Source: Sipunculus nudus
Lineage: Eukaryota; Annelida; Sipuncula; Golfingiida; Sipunculidae
Assembly (NCBI GenBank): GCA_026874595.1
Contig: CM049312.1
Location: 70,342,929 to 70,406,928, forward strand
Direction: 5' to 3'
DNA length: 64,000 nt
In this document: positions 34,728 through 44,814 of the stretch, in pieces
How the letters are laid out: the number at the start of each line of letters is the position of its first letter
How positions within the stretch are numbered: the stretch's first letter is position 1
Notes under the pieces: generated by a model
The model's input: only the letters and a program-made list of their open reading frames with translations
Database searches by the model: none
What the model was told of the DNA's origin: nothing
Program-made: the position numbers and the translations under genes

Positions 34728-36257
34728 TCCACATTTAATTTTTTTTTTCCCAGTATGTGACCTCTCTTTCTCAATATTATTCTGCCACAAGAAAGATTTA
34801 CCACCTTGTTCACATTTAAATGATATTTCTCCTGTATGTTTCCTCATGTGAGTCTTTAGGTTACCTTGCTGAGTAAAAGATTTACTACACTGTCCACATT
34901 CAAATGGTTTTTCACCAGTATGTGTCTTGATGTGATTCTTTAGGGTACCTTGCGCAGCGAATGATTTACCACACTGTCCACATTTAAATGGTTTTTCTCC
35001 AGTATGTGTTCTGATGTGAGTCCTCAGGTGAGCACGCTGGGAGAAAGACTTCCCACAAGGACCACAAGTAAATGGTTTATATGTGGTATGTGTCACAGTG
35101 TGAGCTTTCAGAGATGACCCAAACGAGATGCATTGATCACTTTGCTTACACTTTAAAGGTATTTCACATTCAGATGTCTTCAGGTGAGGATTTAAACTAT
35201 TACATGGTTTGGCTTTCAATACTTCGCTCGAATCAACATTGTTCCCCTCAGGTAAAACGGTTGACACATGGACAGTATGCGACTTCTTTTTCTCAAGACT
35301 TTTCTTCCGAGAGAAAGATCTACCACCTCTTTCACATTTAAATGGTATTTCTCCTGTATGTTTCCTTATGTGAGTTTTCAAGTTACCTTGCTGCATGAAA
35401 GATTTACCACACTGTCCACATTCAAATGGTTTTTCTCCGGTATGTGTCCTGATGTGATTCTTCAAGGTTCTCTTAAAAGTGAAAGATTTTCCACACTGCT
35501 CACATATATATGGTTTTTCTCCAGTATGCGTCCTGATGTGTGTCTTCAGATGTACACGCTGGGAGAGAGACTTACCACAATGATCACATTTGTATGGTTT
35601 TTCTCCAGTATGTGTCCTAATGTGAGTCTCAAGGTTATACTGCTGGTAAAAAGACTTCCCACAATGGCCACATTTAAATGGTTTATCTCCAGTATATGTC
35701 ATGGTGTGAGCTTTCATAGATGACCCAAAATAGAAACATTGATCAGTATGCTCACACTTTAAAGGTTTTTCTCTTGCAGATGTCTTCAGGTGAGGATTCA
35801 GACTGCTACATGGTTCTCTTTTTAATTCTTTGCTCAAATTACCATTGTTCCCCTCAGGTACAACCGATGACACATGAACAGTAATCTGATTATCATTGTC
35901 TGTACAACTTTGAGGTGCATCACTTATATAATTAACGTACTGGTGACAAATTTGTGTTTTCTCTGCAGGTAAATTATTCTTCATATTTGAGGGAACAACT
36001 GTTTCCTCACCAGAAATATCATTCTTTATGTAGAGAAGGAGACTTTCAACTTCACCCTCATTATTCATACAGGTATTCCTAGTATCTTGGTTTCCTCCAA
36101 AACAACCACTGACATCTGGTATTAATTTCTGTATATTGGATTGACTTTTGTGGTAGTCACATGATGTGTCGGGGTTGAATCCACTAGAGGAATCCTGTAC
36201 TCTAATATCTGAATCAATTTCAGAGTTGCCTTCATCATTTTCTTTCTTAATGAACAT
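34722..36257 (-). CDS. C2H2 zinc-finger protein, probably truncated
   Basis: Predicted nuclear DNA-binding protein of 511 aa; target unknown. The first 165 residues are acidic/polar and match no domain that I know (no KRAB, BTB or SCAN seen). Intact C2H2 fingers with TGEKP-type linkers lie at aa 194-216, 222-244, 250-272, 278-300, 396-418, 424-446 and 452-474. Degenerate fingers lie at about 166-188, 306-327, 368-390 and 480-501. An internal duplication is clear: 'VPEGNN' through 'SLNPHLKTS' occurs at aa 133-160 and 335-362, each followed by the same degenerate finger and then good ones. The frame closes two codons after a 2-base loss inside a finger, and more fingers follow in another frame. 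The ATG at 36,257 is the first in frame. Acceptor-like AGs lie just upstream, so a 5' exon is possible. Older or low-constraint gene; expression unproven. Confidence 0.8.
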   Translation of the reverse strand: MFIKKENDEGNSEIDSDIRVQDSSSGFNPDTSCDYHKSQSNIQKLIPDVSGCFGGNQDTRNTCMNNEGEVESLLLYIKNDISGEETVVPSNMKNNLPAEKTQICHQYVNYISDAPQSCTDNDNQITVHVSSVVPEGNNGNLSKELKREPCSSLNPHLKTSAREKPLKCEHTDQCFYFGSSMKAHTMTYTGDKPFKCGHCGKSFYQQYNLETHIRTHTGEKPYKCDHCGKSLSQRVHLKTHIRTHTGEKPYICEQCGKSFTFKRTLKNHIRTHTGEKPFECGQCGKSFMQQGNLKTHIRKHTGEIPFKCERGGRSFSRKKSLEKKKSHTVHVSTVLPEGNNVDSSEVLKAKPCNSLNPHLKTSECEIPLKCKQSDQCISFGSSLKAHTVTHTTYKPFTCGPCGKSFSQRAHLRTHIRTHTGEKPFKCGQCGKSFAAQGTLKNHIKTHTGEKPFECGQCSKSFTQQGNLKTHMRKHTGEISFKCEQGGKSFLWQNNIEKERSHTGKKKIKCGV

Positions 36258-36452
36258 ATCTGAACACTGTGGTGGCAGTATGTTAGGATCAATCTATGTT
36301 CTTTTGACTTGTTCTGCAAGAATATTAAATGATGAGAAAGAATAATGAATATTCTTTTCATACCAATTTCAATGAATATCATGAAATTATTTCTAAATAT
36401 TATTTTACTGCTATTACTCCATGAAGTAAATGATTATTAAGAGCAAGAAGAG
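36258..36452. other. Upstream region of the zinc-finger gene
   Basis: On the minus strand an in-frame TAG lies 13 codons before the ATG. 'aatattcttgcag' (about 36,316-36,328) resembles a splice acceptor, so the true first exon may be further upstream beyond the neighbouring transposon. No TATA box is convincing in this AT-rich context. Confidence 0.35.
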
Positions 36453-38385
36453 AACAAGGGACCCATGGGTCACAACGCTCAGCTGAAGTTTGAAATTTTT
36501 GTGAACGCAAAATATGCAAAATATTCTATTGTAATGTTTTTCTTTTATATAAGAATATGAGAAGCTAAGAGAAAAGGGGCCCTCCTACTTGGTTAAAGTT
36601 TTAAATATATGATTGCAAACTAATACTCTTACAAGATTGTCATGAAGAAAAACAGTAAAAGTTTTGAGATACTGTGATGCATATGAAAATTTACATATGG
36701 ACAGGCAAGTGGACAGAATGGACTAATACCTTTATTTCACTTTCAAGGGAATAATGCATTTAAGTTTATATATAAGCCTATTTTTTAGCAGTTTTATAAA
36801 TTTTTAATAAAAAAAAAACTAAAAAAAAGTTAAAATATTGGAATTGCTGCAAAAGTTGCAATCATTATATATCCAGAGTAAAAAACTGAAAATATAAGTT
36901 AAAATATTAGAATTGTTGCAAAAGTTGCAATCATTTTATATCCAGAGTGTAGCTTATATTGGGTCATATTATGCATACACATATATGTTTGTTTGTTTTA
37001 ATTCACAATTGTTTAAACTGAATTTAAAAGAAAATAATGTCACAACATGGCATCTACACAATTATTCCTTGAACCACTATTAAAAAGTTTTGGGCATTGG
37101 AGTTTTCAGTACATGCTTAATTTTGTTCACCAAAATAAAATAAAAGATTCAGTCAATATGATAAAATAAAACATCTTTTCAAATAAAGTATACCACTGTT
37201 GGTTGAATGAGGGACAAACAATATCATTGTGCTAATTACTATCTCAGCTTTAATTTATTACTGGAATCAATAGTCAATTTCACACCTGGTGAAGTTTTTA
37301 CTCTTCTGAAGTAAGGAATTACTTATCTGATGAACATCCACACTTTCATAGCAATACACCACTTTGTTGACACAATTAAATGTGCACTTTAATCACTGTA
37401 ACCCTGGTGGTACAATACAAAATCTAAAATGTAGCATAGCCTAGAATAAGAATGAATCAAATACAGAAAATAATAACATTCATCTAGTTTATGCACCATC
37501 TGGGGTGGGGGGGGGGGGGAGTGCAGGGCAGAGGGGAAGCCTGCTGGTTGTGGCCAAGCTGACCAAAGGCAAGCTGCCTGGAGTGGGTTACATAATGCAA
37601 GTGAAGGCTCTACTACTAGGTGGGCTAGATGTAAACAACACTTGACATGGTGTATGAAAACTTGAATAAAAGCTACTCTTTTCAATCAATTCCTTTGAAA
37701 TTTCAGATTTTAAAAGATTAAATCCTTATGTATATATGCTGTGAAAATAAAAACAACAGTGCTTACAGGGAAAAAACGTGCCACTGCCAAAGTTGGACAA
37801 AATTTAAGGTATTGATTTTTTTATTTATGTTAATAACTTGAAAAATTTGCAAAATTCAGATCTAATTTTGGGTAAACAATTGAATATTGATTAAATAAAG
37901 TTATATTCCTGAAAAAAAAGTCTCTAGCTTCAGTAATCCTCATGTTAGGTGAGTAAATATATTTCCTGAATTTTTAAAAATTGCATTATATTTGGGCCCA
38001 TAACTTCAAAATAATACTCAACACTGACCTAATTTTTTTGTATGTTCATAGGAAATGTATGGAAGAATATGAATACTAAATATGGTCAAAAACAGATCAG
38101 TGGTTTTGATATTAGGCAGCCTTGAAGTGTAACAATGGCTTTTTAATGGAAAACGGAGGTTTTTTCCTTAATATCTCGAAGGAACGAAGTCCTAATGACC
38201 CAATTTTAGGTATGGTAGGAGATTTTGGGGACATCTAATGGTATGCAAAATTTTGGAAACGTAGGTTCAACGGTTCCAAAACGTGCCCTGTTAACGGACA
38301 GACGGCCGGCCGGACGGAGGGCCGGACGACGGACAATGGACTACTACTATAGCTCAGATGACTTATAGTCAGCTGAGCTAAAAAT
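36453..38385 (+). mobile_element. GGGACCC-type Helitron-like element, complete, 1.93 kb
   Basis: The 5' terminus, AACAAGGGACCCATGGGT, contains GACCCATGGGTC (36,460-36,471), followed by GCTCAGCTGA at 36,477-36,486. The 3' terminus is a hairpin at 38,351-38,379: AGCTCAGATGACT, loop TAT, AGTCAGCTGAGCT, with one mismatch. Its TCAGCTGAGC is the exact inverse of the 5' word. GAC/GCC-rich low complexity (about 38,295-38,340) precedes the hairpin. The body contains a G run at about 37,507. It parallels 8,937-10,729, whose 3' end is missing. It lies just upstream of the zinc-finger gene. Confidence 0.75.
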
Positions 38386-38411
38386 CGGTCCGAGGGCTCA
38401 GATGATTTTTA

Positions 38412-38790
38412 AATAAGGGACCTATTGGTCACTATGCTCAGCTCGAGTTGAGCTTGAAGGTAAAATTCTAAAATAATATCAAATGGAGATAAAGTCTGAA
38501 AAGAAGAGGTAATATAGACCATGGTTGATATGATTGGTTTGTAGTGATGAGTAAGAAATTGTTGCAAATAATATGTTGTGACCTGACTATGTGTTTCCTA
38601 ACAGTTGAAACTGAAGCATGTGAGCAATTTGTGAACATATGATCTGTACTATTACCATAACCATTGGTTGGCTTTTTGATAAACTGTTAACAGCTCAGCA
38701 GTTTACACAGTTGTTCAACCTCTCCAATTTTTTTTATAAAGTATTATTAAATATATATAATTTTTATTTTATAAAATGTATACAGTTGCA
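38412..38790 (+). mobile_element. 5' fragment of a GGGACCC-type element
   Basis: Begins AATAAGGGACCTATTGGTCA with GCTCAGCTCGAG and matches 15,174-15,540 ('gataaagtct', 'attggttggctttttgataaa', 'catgtgagca'). Truncated at about 38,790. Directly follows the element ending at 38,385. Confidence 0.6.
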
Positions 38791-38884
38791 ATACTAGATA
38801 TGGTCGGACAATGGTCCTCAGAGGGCCCCGCGTTTCTGCTAGTGCTGGACTAGTTTATATATGGGTGAAAAATTAAGTTAAATT

Positions 38885-39300
38885 TGAACAAGGCCTACAG
38901 GCCTAATGCGAACCTGTGGATGTACACCAGGTATAACGCTTCAATGCTGAACCACTACTTTTCATATATATGAACAATGCAAGTACTAACATTTTGAACA
39001 AGAAACAATACACAAACATCACTGCTGAAATTCTGGCATGGGTGCACACAACACAAAAAGTATTGTAGGTGGCACCACCAGTCTTGTATACGACAAAGCT
39101 ATTTGACATGTATAAATATGCCCAATTTCAGGCTGATATATCAAATTCTTCCGAAGATGTAAGCAGGCACATACACTTTGCAAAAGTCATTGTAAATGGC
39201 AACACCTGTCTTGTGAACGAGAAAGCCATTAAAGACACATAGACAGGTCAGAATATCAGGCCAATACATCAAACTTACCTTGAGTCTGATGCACGGGGCT
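38885..39300 (+). mobile_element. AACAAGGCC-type 5' end and GGCGCC-family fragment
   Basis: Starts AACAAGGCCTACAGGCCTAA as at 1,591 and 50,479. At 39,069 it has the degenerate palindrome GGTGGCACCACC, followed by array-family phrases ('catgtataaatatgcccaatttcaggctgat'). Cut off before the LINE at 39,350. Confidence 0.5.
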
Positions 39301-39349
39301 GACCAGGCTTAGAAGAGAAAGGCTGTTGCCCCGAGTGTACTGTGACAAA

Positions 39350-41242
39350 TTTTTTTTTTTTTTTTTTTTTTTATTTTATTGATGTCTCAGAAATATTATT
39401 CACAATCTTTTTTTTTTCAAATATCATCATCGACATCCAATTCGTCAAATATTGAAACATATAATGTAACCAAATTTTGAAACACGGATATATACACTGC
39501 TATAACATTCTAATCCAATGAGTGACATATGTATACATATTCGTATTCGTACAAATAAGTAATGTACATAGACAATATTTTGGGTACTAAACCAGGTCAT
39601 ATTTGTTTGTGGTTTGATGTTTTCTTTCGCCTCATACACATGATTGTTTTAACATAACATGGCAGTTTTCTTTGTAATTGTTCATGATATTCATAGAAAT
39701 ATTCATCTTAAATATTATTTGAAGCTCACAGCCCAATCTGGTCCTGATTGGCAGATTAATGTTCCCGCCAGGTGGCGGAATTTTTTTTTATACATACCAA
39801 TATATAGATTTAATCATAAACAAGCAAGGTACAAACAGTCGGTAAGAAATTAAATTTTTAAATAAATAAGCTCTTTTAAAGAAGTATATAGAATCATATA
39901 TATGAACATATTGATTAACAAACTTATAAATTTGCATGTTCTGAATCGATGCACACACGATGAGTACCTATTTAAAGAGTAGACAATATTTTCTTCCAGG
40001 CATCTAGTTCTTGGTCTTTCAAAATGAGATGATATTCGACATTAATGTGGATTTTTAAAAAGGTCTTGAAAACCGTTAGTGAAAGTTTTTTATAAGTTTT
40101 TCCTTATATCTGTTTATATTGATGAAATATCTTCCTAATAATAGACAGTAATTAAAGTGTTGTTTTTTATAATCATTGTATCTTCCGAATAATATGTCAA
40201 GCTTATCAAGCTGTTCATGTGAACAGAAGATGTTATTCCACCAGTTAATAAACTCTTGCCAGAAATTTTTAACGTCTAAACATATACAGTACTTGTGGAT
40301 CAATGTCTCCTCTTCGGCTTTACAGTTTTTGCAGAGAGGGGAATCTGTAATTTTCATATGGTAAAGCCATTTATCGTGTGACACAATTCTATGCATTAAT
40401 CTGTATTGAAAATCTTGTATAATCACTTGTTTGGTGCATGTATAAGGGCAACGAAAAATATTCGGCCAGTCATCGTCCGGGATGTTCAGCTCATCGCTCC
40501 ATTTCTGTACTGCCGAGGGGTATTCATGTTTTGAAAGAATTAACCATTTGCTTATTAATTTGCATGACAATTTATTTATGGAATTGATGTCTCCGGGGAT
40601 TTGTAAATCAAATATATAATCTTCTGTAGTACACAGTTTTTTATCACTGCGAAGTAGGTTTTTCCATGACAATAATAAAGAACATTTTAATCCATGGAAT
40701 GTAAGGTAGTTGACCTCGATCCCAAATTTATCTTTCAATGCACTAATAGAAAGGAAAAAACATTTTCGTCAATGATGTCCCCCAACAATTTTATTCCAGC
40801 TGTATACCACCTTGGGAAAAAAACAGATCTGCCATCTATATGTATGTTGTTATTAAACCATATTATTTCTTTCATGACGTCTTCTTTAGTAGTGGGCTGT
40901 AATTTTTTTTTCAGTTTGGTCAAAATATTGAATATGTCTCTGTAAAACAATGGCAGATGTTCTGGCAGGGACATGTCACACCTGCTGTTAATTATATCTT
41001 TTAGGCTCATGGGAATTGTATTGAAGAAGAAATCTAGCATGGTTTTCCATCTAGCAGTACGTGGTTGTAAATATCTTTTAAGCCAAATTAATTTCAACGA
41101 TTCATTATGTGTCAACAGATCTGGAGAGTTAAGACCACCTTTATCTATTGGAGATATCAAAACACTTTGTTTGATTTTGGCAGGTTTTTCATTCCATATA
41201 AATCGATTTATTAACCCTTGGGCAAATAACTGGTTCAGACTA
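39350..41242 (-). mobile_element. 5'-truncated LINE-1/Tx1-type retrotransposon with poly-A tail
   Basis: Read on the minus strand: reverse-transcriptase C-terminal region, then about 700 bp of 3' UTR. It ends in a poly-A tail (the run of 23 T at 39,350-39,372). The 5' boundary at about 41,242 is abrupt, where a tandem repeat begins. I see no convincing target-site duplication. Confidence 0.75.
40076..41242 (-). pseudogene. LINE ORF2 C-terminal region, frameshifted
   Basis: ORF2 supplies endonuclease and reverse transcriptase for LINE copying; only its C-terminal part is here. The frame from about 41,242 to 40,735 starts 'WLFAQGLINRFIWNEKP' and 'LISPIDKGGLNSPDLLTHNE', then 'SLKLIWLKRYLQP'. 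This is the conserved block after the RT thumb of L1/Tx1-like elements. A frameshift near 40,738 leads to 40,738-40,076 (220 aa) with 'LSCKLISKWLILSKHEYP', 'FQYRLMHRIVSHDKWLYH' and a zinc-knuckle-like 'CKNCKAEEETLIHKYCIC' (zf-RVT region). The RT catalytic core and endonuclease are absent, so the copy is dead on arrival. Confidence 0.8.
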
Positions 41243-41480
41243 CTGCACTGAGTGAACTCTTGACCTGCACCTGGCTAGACTGAGTGAACTTTTGACCTGT
41301 ACCTGGCTGCACTGAATGAACATGAGGTGATCACATGATACTCATGAGGTGATCACATGCTACCCATGAAATGATCACATGCTGCCCATGAGGTGATCAC
41401 ATGCCTTGTTCCTAGCTGCACTGATTGAACTCTTGACCTAAATCTGGCTGCACTGAATGAACTCTTGATCTGTTGCCAAA
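41243..41480 (+). repeat. Minisatellites, including 22-bp x4
   Basis: CATGAGGTGATCACATG or a close variant starts at 41,321, 41,343, 41,365 and 41,387, an exact 22-bp period. Each contains the palindrome TGATCA. On both sides a longer phrase ('gcactgagtgaactcttgacctg') recurs about four times. Confidence 0.8.
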
Positions 41481-41550
41481 TCTGAAACAATTGGCAGTTT
41501 CTCAACCTATTCCCCTGTAAAATCTAAGTAAATGCAGATAGCAACTAGAT

Positions 41551-43416
41551 GTGTCGGAACGACACGAATGCCCCCGCCTGGGGCAAATCAGAAACATTTG
41601 TTAAATTTTGTAAAATTTGTTAAGTTAAGGAGGAGTTGTATGGTAAAAAGTAGGTCAACAGGGGCAAAATGCAAACTCGATTTGTAACGGGTCATTTTCA
41701 AGCAACAGACCAAAAATCAGGCCAGAATCTGCAGGCATTGTGAAAAAAAGTCCATACATGTGCATTTTTCATAGAAATTTCTGTCTTTCATGAAATTTTC
41801 TATGTTCAGGATCTGTCATATGGTCAAAAATAGGTTAACTGGGACAAAATGCGAACTCGATCTGTAAGTAATCATTATGCGCCCAAAGACCAAACATTAG
41901 GCCAGTATCTGTAAGCATTGCATTGCGAAACTAGAATATTAGCAAAAGCTGATAATCAGTTATAAATTTAAATTGGAGAGGTATGTACCATGTTTCATAA
42001 AAATCCACCAAATGCTTCCTGAGAAATTAGCTCCTAAGTATTTTTCTATACTAAGCTCTGTGACCTTGAAAAGTAGGTCAAGATCACCCATCTTTGAACT
42101 CGACCAAGATTTTGTAAATATAATGCAATAGCACTTAAGAAATGAAGCTCCTGTGTTGAATACCTTTGGAGATATCCTGCACAAAAGGCCAAAATTGAAA
42201 AATCAGATAAAATTTAATTAAAAAAACAGATTTTGCAGGTGGCGCCACCAAAATTGTGCAGCACGTACAGACCATCAGACCCAATGATCAAAGTACGTTT
42301 TGTGAAAATCCACACAATGGTTCCTGAGATATAAGCTTCTGAGTGTTTCCTATAACAGCTCTAAAATGTAGAAAAATGGGTCAAGGTCACTCATCTTCGA
42401 ACTTGGCCAAGATTTTATCGATATACATCTTTACTGATGAAATAAAATTCCAACGGTGAATCCTTTTAGAGATATCCAGCTCACAAGGTAAAAGTTAACA
42501 GACGCGGAACAGACGGACTGACGGACACCGGACAGACAGATGGACGGACAGACAGACAGCTTGGGTGACGACAATAGCCCATCAGCCTATGAGCTGAGGG
42601 CTTAAAACGGCTGTACATGTACATTTGTCATGAAAATTAATATTTTTCATGAAATTTTCTATGTTTGGGAGCCATAAAACAATCAAAAGTAGGTCAACTG
42701 GGACAAAACTTGAACTCGATCTGTACCTGGTCATTATCTGCCCATACATATAAAAACATCAGGGCGGTATCTGCAGGCATTGCTGAAAAAAAGTCCGTAC
42801 ATATGCATTTGTCATGAAAATTTCTATTTTTCATGAAACTTTCTATGTTCAGGAGCCGTAAAATGGTCAAAAGTAGGTCAACCGTGACAAAACGCAAACT
42901 CGATCTGTAACTGGTCATTATCTGCCCACACACCAAAAATCAGGCCAATATCTGTAGGCATTGCGATAAAAAGTCCGTACATGTGTATTTGTCATGAAAA
43001 TTTCTATTTTTCATGAAATTTTCTATGTTAAGGAGCCGTAATACGGTCAAAAGTAGGTCAACCCGAACAAAACGCGAACTTGATCTGTAACTGGTCATAA
43101 TCTGCCCACACACCAAAAATCAGGCCAATATCTGCAAGCATTGCGAAAAAAAACCCGTACATGTGTATTTGTCATGAAAATTTCTATTTTTCATGAAATT
43201 TTCTAAGTTAAGGAGCTGTAAAACGGTCAAAAGTAGGTCAACCCGGACGAAACGCAAACTCGATCTGTAACTGGTCATTCATTATCTGCCAACACACCAA
43301 AAATCAGGCCAATATCTGCAGGCATTGCAAAAAAAAGTATATACAACTGTTTCATTTCGGAATGACGGAAGGACGGACATGGGTAAAACTATATGCCCTT
43401 TTGTGGCGGGGGCATA
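41551..43416 (+). mobile_element. Helitron-like element with inverted ATGCCCCCGCC ends and 180-bp core
   Basis: The 5' hairpin GTGTCG-gaa-CGACAC (41,551-41,565) is followed by ATGCCCCCGCC (41,568-41,578). Its exact inverse, GGCGGGGGCAT, lies at 43,405-43,415 within a terminal hairpin (TATGCCC/GGGCATA, 43,392-43,416). The core is a tandem array with units starting at 42,612, 42,796, 42,976 and 43,156 (periods 184, 180 and 180). A GGTGGCGCCACC occurs at 42,239 with GAGATAT 87 bp on. GAC-rich low complexity sits at about 42,490-42,560 and 43,365-43,380. Subterminal inverted repeats plus a 3' hairpin and tandem core fit HINE-type elements. No protein is encoded. Confidence 0.8.
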
Positions 43417-43689
43417 AAAATAAGCTGAATCCATCAACATTTGATATGTGACTGATAATTGCATAAAAATTGGGGATGGTAGCTCCTGCTAATCCTGAGA
43501 ATTAATGAATAGTGTACAGATGATATGTAATATCATAAATCTACATTTTTTAAAAGCTTTTAAAAAACATTCTTGTCAATATTTTCCATAGATATTCTAA
43601 AATCTAAATGTCTAGAGGCATGATGTAATGGATGCTGATAAACTGGTGCTAGGCTAGATGTATCTGCTTCACACAGCTAACATATATGG

Positions 43690-44560
43690 TAAAATGACTC
43701 AATTAAATCTTTATAATTCAGCCAAAATTCATTTTTTGGAACCATAAAAGACAAAATTATTGGAATGATTCAGGGAATTATTCTTGCAAAATATTAAACA
43801 AACTGGCCTCAGTATCATCAGTCGAAAAACGTTTTGTAGGTTTATAACTCATATGGGAAAACACAGCAACTTGAAATGGCAAAGTTCAGCTTCCCATAAC
43901 TCAGCCAAAAATCATTGAACCAAAACCATTTATACAAACTTGAATTATCAACTTCTCAGGATAATTTATGTATGAGATTTAAGAATTTGGCCCAGTGGTT
44001 TTTGAGAAGAAGATTTTTGTAGCCACTTAGCTAACATGGGCTGTTATGGCATATGACTAAATTCAGCTTCCCATAACTTAGCCAGAAGTCACTGAACTGA
44101 GACCATTTGAACAAATTTGAATTATAAACATCTAAGGATAATTAATGTGTGAGATTTATGAATTTGGCCCAGTGGTTTTTGAGAAGATGATTTTTGTAGC
44201 CACTTAGCTTACATGGGTTGTTATGGCATATGACTAAATTCAGCTTCCCATAACTCAGCCAAAAGTCACTGAACTAAGACCATTTGAACAAATTTGAATT
44301 ATCAACATCTAAGGATAATTAATGTGTGAGATTTAAGAATTTGGGCCAGTGGTTTTTGAGGAGAAGATTTTGTGGCTATAGCCACTTAGCTAAAATGGGC
44401 TGTTATGGCATATGACTAAATTCAGCTTCCCATAACTAAGCCAAAAGTCAATGACCTGAGACCATTTGAACAAACTTCAGAAAGCACTACCCAAGGATCA
44501 TTTCTGTGCGATATTAAACAATTTGGCCATTTCCTTTCAGAGAAGAAGTTATTTGTAGCT
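43690..44560 (+). repeat. ~180-bp tandem repeat, about four units
   Basis: 'ggctgttatggcatatgac' recurs at 44,039, 44,217 (variant) and 44,398, and a more diverged unit begins near 43,856. Units share 'cagcttcccataact', 'gaccatttgaacaaa' and 'ggcccagtggtttttgaga'. Confidence 0.8.
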
Positions 44561-44599
44561 GTCAGTATGATACAGGCACTGATGACCCCCGTACAAAAA

Positions 44600-44814
44600 A
44601 GGCCGATGCAGGTGGCGCCACCAATACCTCAATTTCAGATATGACTCATGTGACCAACATTGGTATAAAATTTGGTGATGATAGCTCAAGCCATTTCTGA
44701 GATTGTAATTTTAGTATGCTTTTTTGGACAGATGACAAAGTTCAACTTCCTGTAACTCCGCCAAAAATCACCGAATTTTAACCATTTGAACAAAGTTGAG
44801 AGAGATTGTTCCAG
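44600..44814 (+). repeat. GGTGGCGCCACC block shared with 3.2 and 51.4 kb
   Basis: A perfect palindrome at 44,611 and GAGAT 88 bp on. The block matches 3,205-3,420 and 51,375-51,600 ('ccaatacctca', 'gtgcttttttggacagatga', 'gagagagattgttcc'). Confidence 0.7.

Noticed and set aside
35072-35723. Two plus-strand open frames across the zinc-finger locus
   Set aside because: They are antisense to the C2H2 finger repeats, and their periodicity comes from the finger code on the other strand.
39350-41242. Target-site duplication of the LINE at 39.3-41.2 kb
   Set aside because: Flanks 'gtgtactgtgacaaa' and 'actgcactgagtgaac' share short words, but no convincing exact duplication.
41321-41403. Possible CRISPR-like array (regular repeats)
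   Set aside because: The 22-bp period leaves spacers of only a few bases and the setting is animal-type DNA. It is a minisatellite.
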